This document shows, piece after piece, positions 1 to 8,631 of a DNA stretch of 13,160 nt. This DNA is from Cudoniella acicularis (lineage: Eukaryota > Ascomycota > Leotiomycetes > Helotiales > Helotiaceae): the NCBI GenBank assembly GCA_013054445.1, contig JAAMPI010001550.1, positions 1-13,160 on the forward strand, written 5' to 3'. The translations under genes were made by a program, and so were the position numbers. Below the pieces are notes generated by a model. That model saw only the letters and a list, made by a program, of their open reading frames with translations. It did not search any database and had not been told where the DNA came from. Numbering within the stretch: position 1 is the stretch's first letter; the number at the start of each line of letters is the position of its first letter.

Positions 1-244
1 CCCATTCTTGTGCCCCACAACACAACATATCATCCTTCCTCTTCCTCCCCTAAAAAGTTATATTTCATGCTCACACATACCAACTAAACCCGTATCCTTC
101 ACACAACAGTTCTCTTCCTCTCTCCTCCACCCAGGAAGCGCAAGCTTGCACATCACTTCACGTAAACAAGCATCCACATGCACGCGATACGCAGTACATA
201 GCTCGATCGATCGGCCGAGATAACTGACTGCTCGCTTGGTGGGA

Positions 245-277
245 AGTACCTAGACGCTTCCTTGCCGCGTAGGTACT
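245..277. repeat. Imperfect hairpin
   Basis: AGTACCTA (245-252) pairs perfectly with TAGGTACT (270-277). The inner CGC (255-257) pairs with GCG (267-269), leaving a 2-nt bulge on one side and a 9-nt loop. Function is unknown. Confidence 0.5.
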
Positions 278-319
278 AGGTAGCAGTAGCACATGGCAGT
301 TCCGTGCCACCCCCTCACT

Positions 320-336
320 TGCCTGCCTGCCTGCCT
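320..336 (+). repeat. TGCC microsatellite, four units
   Basis: Four perfect tandem copies of TGCC followed by a T. Confidence 0.85.
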
Positions 337-1005
337 CCTCCATCACCTGCCGTCTTTATTCTTTGACGAGAGTATCAGAATTGAACCGTCAAGTCAGCCG
401 TACTCCCTCCGGCACCGGGAGATACTGTAGCTGTTTCCCGCCCTGTTGGCGCGAGAGGATGAAGTATGATGTGATGGGATGTGATATCTTGTACGTGACG
501 AAGATGTACAGAATGGATGAGCTGAGTGAGTGTTGTTGGGTGGCAAAGCGCTTCTCATCCACCCGCGACTCCCCATTCCATCACATCCTATCATCACCAC
601 CCACACCATCACCAACCCCCTCAAATACCGAAGTCCATATTCGGAGTCACACTCACGTACCAAAAAAGTACTATCCCGCACATGATACATTCAGGAATGT
701 CCTGGAACTGATGTTGGGTGGCGGGACGCCCAGTAACCAACACAACAGGACTCGGTACGCGGTGCACCCACTCAGGTACTGTACATAGGCTCGTTCGTAT
801 ACGATCGGTACAAATTTAACTTCTACCTAAACGCTCCTCCCCATACTGTTCCGATACCAACATCTATCCTGCCCGTCAGCCTAGAGCCGAAGGCGGGCGA
901 GGCGAGCGAAACGGGGGCCGATCAAGAGACCGATCCCGAGTCACATTACCAACAGACTGGTTCCAGGACCGCGGGCAGGAGGAAAGGACTTGGCCGGGTG
1001 TACTG

Positions 1006-1017
1006 TACCGTACGGTA
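1006..1017. repeat. 12-bp perfect palindrome TACCGTACGGTA
   Basis: The sequence equals its own reverse complement over 12 bases. It could bind a dimeric regulator, but nothing adjacent supports that. Confidence 0.6.
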
Positions 1018-1098
1018 AGGTATCGTTTCATGTGGGTGCGATATCTGGTGCGTATGACTTGATTGTTTCCATTATTAAGTGTAGTGAGTATGCCTTAC

Positions 1099-1277
1099 CA
1101 TTCATCAGCTGCTGAAATTGTTGCAAGTTGTTGGTACTCGGAATTGGCCCGTCGGCACCCCCGCGGTACTTTTCCGAAGTCGGACGACCTAATTGTTGGT
1201 GGTGTCGATGTGATGAAGAATTTGTTGGTGACAATCTAAAGCCGGGGCTGGCTCGGGCTAATACTGCCCCACTAAAC
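1099..1277 (-). other. Possible exon of an unrecognised minus-strand gene
   Basis: On the minus strand a pyrimidine-rich tract ends in CAG at 1278, a good acceptor, and a GTAAGG donor starts at 1098. The 179 bases between are open in a frame rich in Ser, Pro, Gln, Asn and His, ending in a Gln-rich stretch LQQFQQLMN, the kind of disordered segment seen in fungal regulators. A second short open segment lies upstream on the same strand (ATG at 1518, stop at 1384, 44 codons, beginning MNPEDLDLGF). I cannot join the two convincingly and recognise no domain. This could equally be chance. Confidence 0.2.
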
Positions 1278-1399
1278 CTGGAAGGAGGGAATTTGCATTT
1301 GTTGTGTTGTGTTGGACTTTGTTGGACTAGAAATAATAATTTAATAAATGTGTACCATATGTGGAGTATACTCGGCACTTCATCTATGTAGATGCAAGG

Positions 1400-2300
1400 G
1401 CCAAGCATAGAGGGGGAGGCTCAGAATAGGAGTCTGGAGAGTGATGATGTTGGGGAAAGTAAGCCTGACGCCACGCACCCATCGGCTCAAACCCCAGATC
1501 TAGATCCTCAGGGTTCATGGAGGGAGTGTTTGTGCGACGAGAGTGCTCGTCTATGACCGAGAATGGTAAGAGACCGATTAAGGTGCGCTTCCACGCTACT
1601 CTGATCTGCGGTCGATGTGGGCGGGGTAAAAACGAATGCGGAGGCCCTCCAAGGAATGCAAGGCATCGTGCGCAATACCTGGTTCCCATCCACTTGGTGA
1701 AAAGACAGCTTCAGAAGGTGACAGCTTGTCTTCAGGGGTATTGTCCATGGGTCGCAAGACTTTCTTGTGAAACCGCCCTCATCGCTTGCACAGGAGTCAG
1801 ATCACTGACCAGAAAGCTTCCTAATTCATCCATATTCGCGCAGCAATGGCGCAAGCAATCCCTCCCGCATGCGTGTTCGAGCACGCAAAAGTGCCTTGGT
1901 TGGCGGTAGCGGTTAGACGACCATGGCAGGGAGGTGTTAAGCATGCGTATACAACAGCGGGTAAGACGGAATGATATGCCAGAAGTGAACTGCATTCTGC
2001 TTAACTATGGCGCTGCGCCTGCTGCCCCCAAGTTTAATTCCTGTTTGAAGATTCCCATTGGGTACTTGCGCTGGCTGAGAAGGTTGAAAGACTCATGCAT
2101 GTGTGTTATGCGTCTTCGTAGCGTGCTGCGCGGTTAGGAAGTGGCGAAGGGGGGGGGGGGATCAGGGGAGTTTGATAAACGATCCATTGGCACAACCGCG
2201 ATACCTAGACGAGCAAGGTGGGTGGGAAACGTAAAATACCTTGACTATGGGGGAAGGGTGTCATTCGGGAAGGATTGGTACGAAGCCGGGAAAGCGATTA
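1400..2300. other. Stretch without a supported gene
   Basis: Several short open frames overlap on both strands, none with a recognised domain, start context or splice pattern. The only distinct element is a G homopolymer at 2149-2160. The stretch may contain degraded coding sequence or untranslated parts of a gene I cannot model. Confidence 0.4.
2149..2160 (+). repeat. G homopolymer, 12 bases
   Basis: Twelve consecutive G residues; length is likely to be variable or inaccurately sequenced. Confidence 0.9.
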
Positions 2301-2301
2301 A

Positions 2302-2751
2302 GTAGGGCTGAACCGTTTGACAGTCCAATGCAGTCACTTTCATCGTACCAACAAAATTCGTATGATATTTGGAGGAACCAATCAAGAATTCACAGTCAGG
2401 AGGATCCTGTTCAAACATTTCCAACACAAACACCAGCTACTCTCACCGAACTGTCGGTGGAAAAAGAGTGCCGAACGCGACCCCATCATTAAAAACAATT
2501 GCTTCAAGTGAACTGATTCGTTGAAGAAAGCACATTTAGGCGCCCTTGAAACTGGGGCCATTGTAACCGCTGCACAAGCGGACGGCATGCGCTGAAAAGG
2601 TCCGGTCAGGAACTGTGTTTCCACATGCACCTCGGAAGATTTTATGCTTATGGACGGCGCGGTGCGAGCCTTTCCTTCCTCAAGGGTCCGGACCCGAGAA
2701 TTTGTTGGTGGCGTTGTTGCAAACAACCTGCTGCAGATTTTCGACGGATAA
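2302..2751 (+). pseudogene. Probable decayed coding sequence with two in-frame TGA codons
   Basis: One plus-strand frame runs about 150 codons to TAA at 2749-2751 and is broken only by TGA at 2509-2511 and 2593-2595. The first part (about 2356-2440) reads IRMIFGGTNQEFTVRRILF, which faintly resembles the start of a fungal BTB/POZ domain (hydrophobic strand, G, then EFTV). The later parts look coding in composition (GALETGAIVTAAQADGMR; EFVGGVVANNLLQIFDG) but match no family I know. Both TGA codons could derive from CGA by C-to-T change, as in repeat-induced point mutation. The complementary strand is also open over most of the interval (ATG at 2831, stop at 2382-2384, 149 residues), so the coding strand is not certain. 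A short ordinary gene on the minus strand is the main alternative. Confidence 0.3.
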
Positions 2752-2754
2752 CTT

Positions 2755-3354
2755 TTATCCTTACTTTTATACATAAATACGAATGGCGTCCAGGATGTCA
2801 GCACGATGCAACCCTGCAAGAAGTGTTGCATGCAGTTGGAATTGGATTAAGTTGTGGAATGGCATCGGTAAGAAGTCTGATGCCGGATTCGGCGCTGGGT
2901 AGGCTGTGTGTTGGATGGTGGGGTCGACTTGGTTTCAGATTGGCCATCAAGTGGCAGTGTCGAACCCTAAAGTTGGTCATATAGATACGAGGTAACCTGA
3001 GATGTTGGACATCGAAGTCAGGCAGGTAAACTCGTGAAAGGCCTGAATATGCAGGCTTTCCCATGAAATACATGTAGACTTGGTCGTAAAAGGTATCCTG
3101 CATCCTAATCGAGAAAGTTGGAGAGAGTTAACAATACGCGCTAGCGGCAGTGGGGTGATGAATCGGTCACAAAAAAAGTGAAAAGATACAAGAAGGTATC
3201 AGCGGTGTCTGCCTATGGCAGTGTCGTTTCAGACAAATCTGGGCAGGCTACATGTTGGATATCCATCTGTGAACCGGAAGGATGTGTTCTCCAGACCGGG
3301 AAGGTTATGATCAGATCTGTATCAAATCAGTTCTGCGAAGGAACCGTAAGGCAC
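2755..3354. other. Downstream flank of the AsnRS gene, no gene supported
   Basis: Only short overlapping open frames without recognisable domains are present. The part next to 3355 should contain the 3' untranslated region and polyadenylation site of the minus-strand AsnRS gene. No clear terminator signal was identified. Confidence 0.4.
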
Positions 3355-5004
3355 CTAGCATCCACAACGTCCAACCCATCTCGGAAATGTGACTATCTCC
3401 CTAATATTCTCAACACCGGCCAGATATCCCAAAAGACGGTCGAAGCCAAGACCAAATCCGCCATGTGGGATGCTCCCCCACCGGCGCAGGTCTATGTACC
3501 ACTTGAGAGCCCCTAGCTGTTCATCCGTTAATGATGATGGTGATCCTAGTGGGATCATTCCGTTCGCCTGCATCGATGTAATGAGAGGCTCCAATCGATG
3601 CTCACGCATAGAGCCTCCAACGATCTCGCAGACTTCCGGAACAATGATGTCGAAACAATCCACTGTTTCAAACTTTTCGCTGATGCTTGATGGAAGCATG
3701 TAAAACGGCTTTATTGACTTGGGGTATTTGGTAATGAAGACCGGTGTCTTGCCCTCGCCAACCATCTCCGCGATGAATCGTTCATGCTCTGCCTGCAAAC
3801 CAAGGCCCCACGCTGGTTTATGATCAAACTTTCGAGAAGTTGCTTCTAGGAGCTTAATAGCGTGGGTATAAGTAATGCACGGCCATTCCAGATTGGTCAT
3901 CCCGTGCCACCTTCTTTCTATCATATGTGCTCGGCTGGTAGGGTGGCTGGCCAGGATTTCTTTGCCCACTTGTGACCCAGGAAGGGGTTTAGTTATCGCC
4001 CGTAATAACTTTTCAACCAGGTCCATCACCTCGTTCATATCATCAACGAAGCCCAGTTCGGCTTCGAGCATGTAAAATTCGCTCAAGTGACGCGAGGTAT
4101 CACTCTTCTCGGCGCGGAACGTCGGGGACAGGGTCCATACATTTCCTACAGATTGTGCTAATGCTTCGAGATGCAATTGGCTTGAAACTGTGAGATACTT
4201 GGGTGACCTGAAGAAGGAGCCGTCGTCATCTTTGACCTTCTTATCCTTGTGTGCAGTTTCAACAGTAAAAACCTCCCCAGCTCCTTCGCAATCTGACGAT
4301 GTGATAATCGGTGTGTGTGTTTGCGTATACCCTTGCTGAGCGAAGAATTGGGTTGTTGCCGCTACGATATCTGATCGAAACCGAAGCAAAGTCGAATTGA
4401 AGGGAACTCGAGTCCGCAGGTGTGGAATTGTCCGGAGGAACTCAGGACTGTGGTATTTTTTCTGCAAAGGAAAGGTCTGCAGATGTCATTTCAGCATTTC
4501 GCCTTCCAATCGCCCCTGGGGCTCATACATACGGCAGGGTCCGCAGTTCCAATAATTTCTACTCCAGCCTCGTGTATATGTAGCTCGTGGCTTTGATCTC
4601 TGCTGTTGGGGGATGGTTTCCATGTACCGGTCAGTCGAACGGCGGTTCCAGTTGAGAGACTGCCAATATATCGATCAGTAAGCTTGCTTTTCCAGACGGC
4701 GTGGTAGCTCCAACCTCTCGGCTTGATGTGGTGCGAGGACGGCCTGTAAGGCTTTCAGACTCGAACCATCTCCAATTGATGCGAATGCGTAGTGTTTCTG
4801 CTTCCTGATAGACCTGATGAAGCCATTTACAACCACCAGTCCTGGGTTGTCGACGGGTTCATCGCTGATGAGGTGGGCGACGGACAGCGGCGTAGTCGCA
4901 GGAAAGTCGCGCTGGGAGGAAAAAGGACGGCAGTTGGCAGGGTGGGTGTGGGCGTGGGCAGCAAATTTGATACATCGAACGAGCCGGCTCCGGGGCTGAA
5001 CCAT
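3355..5004 (-). CDS. SLM5: Asparaginyl-tRNA synthetase, mitochondrial (Slm5-type), three exons
   Basis: This class II synthetase charges tRNA-Asn with asparagine, here probably for mitochondrial translation. I model exons 5004-4715, 4659-4533 and 4476-3355 (TAG at 3357-3355), giving 512 residues, close to the usual Slm5 length. Residues 1-35 are basic, Ala-rich and poor in acids, fitting a mitochondrial presequence. An OB-fold anticodon-binding domain spans about 55-137 (VVVNGFIRSIRKQKHYAF). The catalytic domain begins near TFPLQKKYHSPEFLRTIPHL (140-159). Class II motif 2 is visible as FRAE then SRHLSEFYMLEAEL (259-279), and motif 3 as HGGFGLGFDRLLGYL (477-491). KYPKSIKPFYM (389-399) is also typical of AsnRS. 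The ATG at 5004 is the first one in frame. Both introns are needed to keep the domain continuous. The identity is firm; mitochondrial location is inferred. Confidence 0.93.
4477..4532 (-). other. AsnRS intron 2 (56 nt)
   Basis: The intron starts with a strong GTATGT donor and ends at CTGCAG. A later CAG 15 bases downstream could also serve, but the nearer acceptor keeps the family-typical TFPLQKKY at the start of the catalytic domain. Confidence 0.85.
4660..4714 (-). other. AsnRS intron 1 (55 nt)
   Basis: Reading on the minus strand, the intron starts GTTGGA and ends TTGGCAG, with a branch-like TTACTGAT about 20 nt before the acceptor. The donor is weak, but removing these 55 bases joins HQAE to SLSTGTAVRLTG in frame across the OB fold. 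Reading through instead reaches a stop after eleven more residues. Confidence 0.8.
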
Positions 5005-5308
5005 TCTCCAGACTCCAGAGACAGACTTCAGACAGACCAGGAGTAGCGAAAATGGTTTCCAAAGGCCGAAGCAAGTCAATTGGCGTCCGGGAGCAGTAGA
5101 TTATAAGGATTGCTGGGCGCAGAAAAAAGGGGTCTGAGATGTGAGGTCTGAGCAGTTTTTGATGGTGTAAACAAGGTTTGGAAACGCGCGCCAAAAAAAA
5201 GCAAAAGACGCGATGGCGCCACAGCTCGAGCCGCTTCCACCCCACCACCATTTTAAACGTATTTCAAGGGCACCCTCCCGCCCAGTAGTCCGGGCGTAAA
5301 TCCGTCAC

Positions 5309-5330
5309 ATCTCCTGCTCATCTCCTGCTC
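5309..5330 (+). repeat. Two tandem copies of ATCTCCTGCTC
   Basis: Perfect 11-bp direct duplication, followed by a partial third copy (ATCTTACA). It sits in the shared upstream region of the AsnRS and PARG-like genes. Confidence 0.85.
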
Positions 5331-5353
5331 ATCTTACATATTTTGTCGAATTC

Positions 5354-5362
5354 TATATATAT
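5354..5362 (+). promoter_or_regulatory. TATA-like run TATATATAT
   Basis: An alternating TA run in the divergent intergenic region, followed on the plus strand by a CT-rich tract. It lies more than 800 bases before the PARG-like ATG, so it may serve a long leader, an unannotated transcript or nothing. Confidence 0.25.
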
Positions 5363-5611
5363 TCTTTGTTTCTTGTGCTTTCCTCTGCTCGCCCTCCACT
5401 CTACAGACGCCTTCGGCAATTACCCGAGAGCCCATTCTTTGCCTTGGTCCCTGCCGGAGCAGCGTACTGGTCTGGAATTCGAGGAGCATCGAACGGGTCC
5501 GTCCTGGACGTGACGTCCGAGGAATGCCGGGCCAATTCCACGAAGTGCCCAAGGATCGGTTGTGCTATGGAAGGCGGCCGCCTTTCTGCATTTCTGCCCT
5601 TCTGTCCCGTT

Positions 5612-5635
5612 GTACTTCAGTACTTCAGTACCTCA
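5612..5635 (+). repeat. Three tandem 8-bp units GTACTTCA
   Basis: Two perfect GTACTTCA units and a third with one change (GTACCTCA). Confidence 0.8.
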
Positions 5636-6190
5636 TACGCTTCCATTACACTTCTACGCTGCGGGCGAAGCATAAAGTCGCTCGCGAATCTATGTGCCAC
5701 TCTCTCACGGCGTACCAGATGAGATCTTAGGACCCGGGATGTGACGTCGTGTCCCCATGATTCATATCGAAGCCGTTGCGCGTATGATCCGTTGACTCTC
5801 CTTGGCATCGAATGTTGCAGCATCTAGACCAAACGGGCTAGGGAGAGACCCAACTATCTATTTGTATTCAGTAAGTGGGGTATAGGCCGAAAGGAAAGCT
5901 CCTAATAAGTCTCAATATCCATACCCTTGGGATCAGAGGGTATGTCTCAATGTCTGTTCTTCCGTATTCGTCGATTGCTCCGGATCTTGCAAGGGTTCAG
6001 GCATGGCATTGATGAACTGTGGCTGCTTTTTCTTGAGGCTGTTTCCTCCATCTCAACTATATAATGCAGACCCATGTTCTTAATCCCGCAGAGTTGGGTC
6101 AGAAAACATTCGCAGCACCTTCCCCTGTCGCCTTCCTTTGCTCCCTCCAGATCAATCGACATCCCTGCATTAAGTTTTTAGATCCTCAAA

Positions 6191-7309
6191 ATGCCGCCAT
6201 CAAAACCGAAACCTTCCGAGATTGCTGCTGAAGCTAAAAAGACATACATACCGTACATTCGACAAACTCTCAGCGATAAATGGCCTCCTACTTCTTTCCT
6301 TTGCTATTCGGAGTCTATGCTAGCATCACCATCGTCAGAAACTCGTCAAGTCCACTTTGGTAAGTAGCCAGCTATGGAGATGGCCTCAATCTGACTTGTT
6401 CCGTCAGCATTCTATGAACGAGATCCTGTTGATCTCGCGCTCGAGTGGGCACCCACAGAAAACAAACCGATTCCAGTGATAATGCCGGCTAACGACAAAC
6501 GGGCTGGTGGTGATTGGGAAGCAGGCAAGTAGTTTTGATCTAGATCTGTCCGATAATGCAACTGACCGAGATCAGGCGTCATGTCTCCAGAAGAGTGCTT
6601 GTGCAGACGGAGCAATTTATTTGCAACACTTACAACCCCTGCCGCGGGAAATCCCGCCTCATCAAACTATCCAATTCCATCAAAGGCGGGAATTTTTTCA
6701 GAAACTGTCGGTGAGTTTCCGCTTGCGACTCATTTACTGCAAAGATGATTTGATCTGACCCAGCCAAGTTGTCTTTCGAAATGGCCCTGATAAGTATGAA
6801 TCTTGGCAAGAATACAAAGGTTAGTCCATGGAATCGACATTTCCGGATTTTTGGTAACCATCTCAGCTCTCCCAATTATTTCCGTGTGTCCCGTGAGGCG
6901 GCCGAAGCTCGACAATTCCGGAAAGAAATATTCCTTCAAGCAAGAAAAGGAGCTCATGCGGGACAAGATTCGGACCGCGTTGCGCATCGCCGTGTACTAC
7001 AACTACTCGAACATCTGTATCGGCAGTTTCGGCCTCGGTCCCAACTTCAGGAATCCAACCGAGGAAATTGCCTTGATGTGGCGAGACGCTTTTCTGAAAG
7101 ACCCGGAATTTCAGAATCATTTTGAGGATGTGGTCTTTGCTTTTGAAAATCCGGAAGGTCCCGGTGCAGCCTCGAGTTCCTCCAAATCATCGTCGTCAAA
7201 ATCCTCTTCCTCGAAGAGCTCAACTTCATCAAAGAGCGCGGCAGTTTCCGATTTGGAAATATTCAAGCATGTGTTCAAACCAATGAACATACACGGGGCG
7301 TTCAAATGA
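6191..7309 (+). CDS. Microbial-type poly(ADP-ribose) glycohydrolase-like (macrodomain fold) protein, five exons
   Basis: Exons 6191-6359, 6408-6524, 6576-6710, 6769-6819 and 6867-7309 give 304 residues ending in TGA. It belongs to the bacterial-type PARG family (TIGR02452/DUF2263), whose known members remove ADP-ribose chains. Three parts show this: an N-terminal helix region that starts at about residue 10; the signature at 80-109 with RAGGDWEAGVMSPEECLCRRS; and the ADP-ribose-binding loop NICIGSFGLGPNFRNPTEE at 206-224. The canonical GGG...QEE signature reads AGG...PEE here, so both glutamates (101-102) are kept while the first Gly and the Gln are replaced. A Ser/Lys-rich insert of about 22 residues (260-281, three SSSSK units) precedes the last conserved segment, DLEIFKHVF. 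The splice model restores all conserved segments, so membership is firm. Hydrolase activity is inferred. Confidence 0.9.
6360..6407 (+). other. PARG-like gene intron 1 (48 nt)
   Basis: GTAAGT donor, ATCTGACTT branch-like site and CAG acceptor. Removal joins VHF to AFYERDP in frame. Confidence 0.9.
6525..6575 (+). other. PARG-like gene intron 2, GC-AG type (51 nt)
   Basis: The donor is GCAAGT instead of GTAAGT. A CTGAC branch-like site and ATCAG acceptor follow. Using the nearby GTAGTT as donor would put the next exon out of frame. The GC donor restores the catalytic signature GGDWEAGVMSPEECLCRRS exactly across the junction. Confidence 0.85.
6711..6768 (+). other. PARG-like gene intron 3 (58 nt)
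   Basis: GTGAGT donor, ATCTGACC branch-like site and an AAG acceptor. The CAG five bases earlier would break the reading frame, so AAG is preferred. The junction gives SETVVVFRNGPDKYE. Confidence 0.85.
6820..6866 (+). other. PARG-like gene intron 4 (47 nt)
   Basis: GTTAGT donor, GGTAACC branch-like site and TCAG acceptor. The junction gives EYKALPIISVCPVRRP. Confidence 0.88.
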
Positions 7310-8425
7310 GTTTGCTTTGCGACATGGCGTTCGGGTAGGGTTAAACGCGGGGAGGCCGGGAGGGTACTATTGGTTAGTGGTTATAGAACTTGGGATGGCA
7401 AAAATGGTTGCGTAAGGGGTGTTGGAACATCGGTGCAGAAACTGGATTTCCGTCTATAGATCTCCTTACTAGTGAGCTTCTCTAAACATCAAAAATGCTT
7501 CAAGGTTTCTTTGTTCATAGCGAAGTTGAATTTTGGCCAATTTTCTTTTCACTGCACATGTTCAATCTCTTTTGTTTGTAGTCATCTTATTGCTTTTCCT
7601 CCGTCTACCATCCTGTTGAAGATATCGTGGGGGCTTAATTGGACCACACATGTCTTCCCCGCCGCTACATGATTTATCACTTCAGCCCTCCAAGCCATCT
7701 GCATCTACGCATCACATTCACCCACAGTCCTCTCACCCGTGACCCTGTCCACAACCTCCAGCCCCAATTTGAAAATCTAAGCTAACCGATCTGCACGCGG
7801 CCTAATCCAGAAGGACCACGTCTCCATTCCCAAAACCAAAATACTCCACAAATTTGCAGATCCGATCGATCCTCCCCCTTCAAACCCCTCCAAATCACCA
7901 TCTGCAAGTACAACACGATCACCACCTTCACACTATTTCCCTTCAGCATCGAAAAAACTTCATTCGTCACACACACCTACACACACACCCAAGTACACCA
8001 CCAGCATTTTCCCAGCCAGTGTTACGATTGCACAACCCACTACAAAAAGACTCGGTTCAGCGCGTTCCCAGCGCCACGGGGCCCACACTTCCTGATTCCG
8101 CTGCCGATTCGTGAGACTGTATGCGGGTTTCCTTATCGCCGTCGAATCTGTGGCCTAGTCTGCTATTTCGGGTATAGGTTATCATCGTGTAGGGGAAGAG
8201 AGGAGAAACCTCCGCTTTGGGAGGACTGGTGGGTAGTTTCATTGATTGACGGAAGGGGAAAGGTACGTAGGTGGAAAGGTAGGGTTATGCAAGTGCCGTG
8301 TCCCGCGAGACACGCTGCAGTGTCGATCATCGTTGTGCGATCGTGGATTGTGTTACGGGATCTGTGTAAGTGGTTTCCGGGGCTTGGTGGCGGAATATTT
8401 TTGGGTGCCGAGTTGGGACGAAGAT
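7310..8425. other. Non-coding stretch with C/A-rich bias on the plus strand
   Basis: The first part should hold the 3' end of the PARG-like transcript. From about 7680 to 8060 the plus strand is strongly C- and A-rich (runs such as ACACACACCTACACACAC), like a fungal leader, but no convincing coding frame follows. From about 8230 the bias reverses to G and T. Confidence 0.45.
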
Positions 8426-8528
8426 GGTCTTGTGATCGGGGCTAAGTGCGGGTTTGTGATCGAGAGAATGGAAGGTCTTGTGATTGTAAGTGAGGTAGTG
8501 GGGAGGCTTGGATTGTTTGGTCTTGTGA
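8426..8528 (+). repeat. Spaced repeats of GGTCTTGTGAT
   Basis: GGTCTTGTGAT occurs at 8426-8436 and 8474-8484, and GGTCTTGTGA at 8519-8528, so starts are 48 and 45 bases apart. A shorter form, TTTGTGATCG, lies at 8453-8462, and TTTGTGAT recurs near 8578. The intervening sequence is G/T-rich. This looks like a degenerate minisatellite. Confidence 0.6.
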
Positions 8529-8536
8529 GGTGTTTT

Positions 8537-8557
8537 GGGGTTGGGGTTGCGGGTTGG
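8537..8557 (+). other. G-rich tract with quadruplex potential
   Basis: Runs of four, four, three and two G are separated by TT, TTGC and TT loops. Only a two-layer quadruplex is possible with all four runs. It lies between the 11-mer repeats and the AT-rich tandem repeat. Confidence 0.35.
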
Positions 8558-8631
8558 TTGAAATACAGTAATTGTGGTTTGTGATACAAACATCTCGGAT
8601 TTTATATGTTACCCGGAGCATTCATAAAAAT

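Larger units (their letters stand above)
1..1090. other. Non-coding stretch, no supported gene
   Basis: No open frame here begins at a convincing ATG, shows a recognisable domain or has good splice sites. The first 160 bases are rich in C and T on the plus strand, as in fungal leaders and promoters, so this may be control DNA of a gene lying outside the window. The rest holds short repeats and palindromes listed separately. Confidence 0.5.
5005..6190. other. Divergent intergenic region between AsnRS and PARG-like genes
   Basis: About 1.2 kb separates the two divergent start codons, so it should hold both promoters and leaders. Visible elements are a TATATATAT run at 5354-5362 and two short tandem repeats. 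A small plus-strand frame opens at ATG 5524 (68 codons, beginning MPGQFHEVPKDRL), but it has no recognised domain and no special start context, so I do not call it a gene. The purine- and A-rich context TCAAAATG marks the PARG-like start at 6191. Confidence 0.5.

Noticed and set aside
363..788. 141-codon plus-strand frame
   Set aside because: It does not start at ATG (the first codon is TTG), has no recognisable domain, and overlaps a similar-length minus-strand frame, so it looks like chance openness.
1517..1909. 130-codon plus-strand frame with CGRCGRGKNECGG
   Set aside because: The Cys cluster hinted at a zinc finger, but no family pattern extends around it, and minus-strand frames are open over the same bases.
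4859..5251. 130-codon minus-strand frame overlapping AsnRS exon 1
   Set aside because: It is in a different frame from the AsnRS N-terminus, which is clearly recognisable, so this is a shadow.
5366..5722. 118-codon plus-strand frame in the divergent intergenic region
   Set aside because: Starts with a CT-rich leader-like segment, has no domain and lies where promoters of both flanking genes are expected.
6769..7125. 118-codon plus-strand frame within the PARG-like gene
   Set aside because: It runs through intron 4 in the wrong frame. The spliced PARG model explains the region fully.
8535..8560. Telomere-like GGGGTTGGGGTTG tract
   Set aside because: Ascomycete telomeres are normally TTAGGG repeats. 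Here there is no regular repeat unit, only a short G-rich run.
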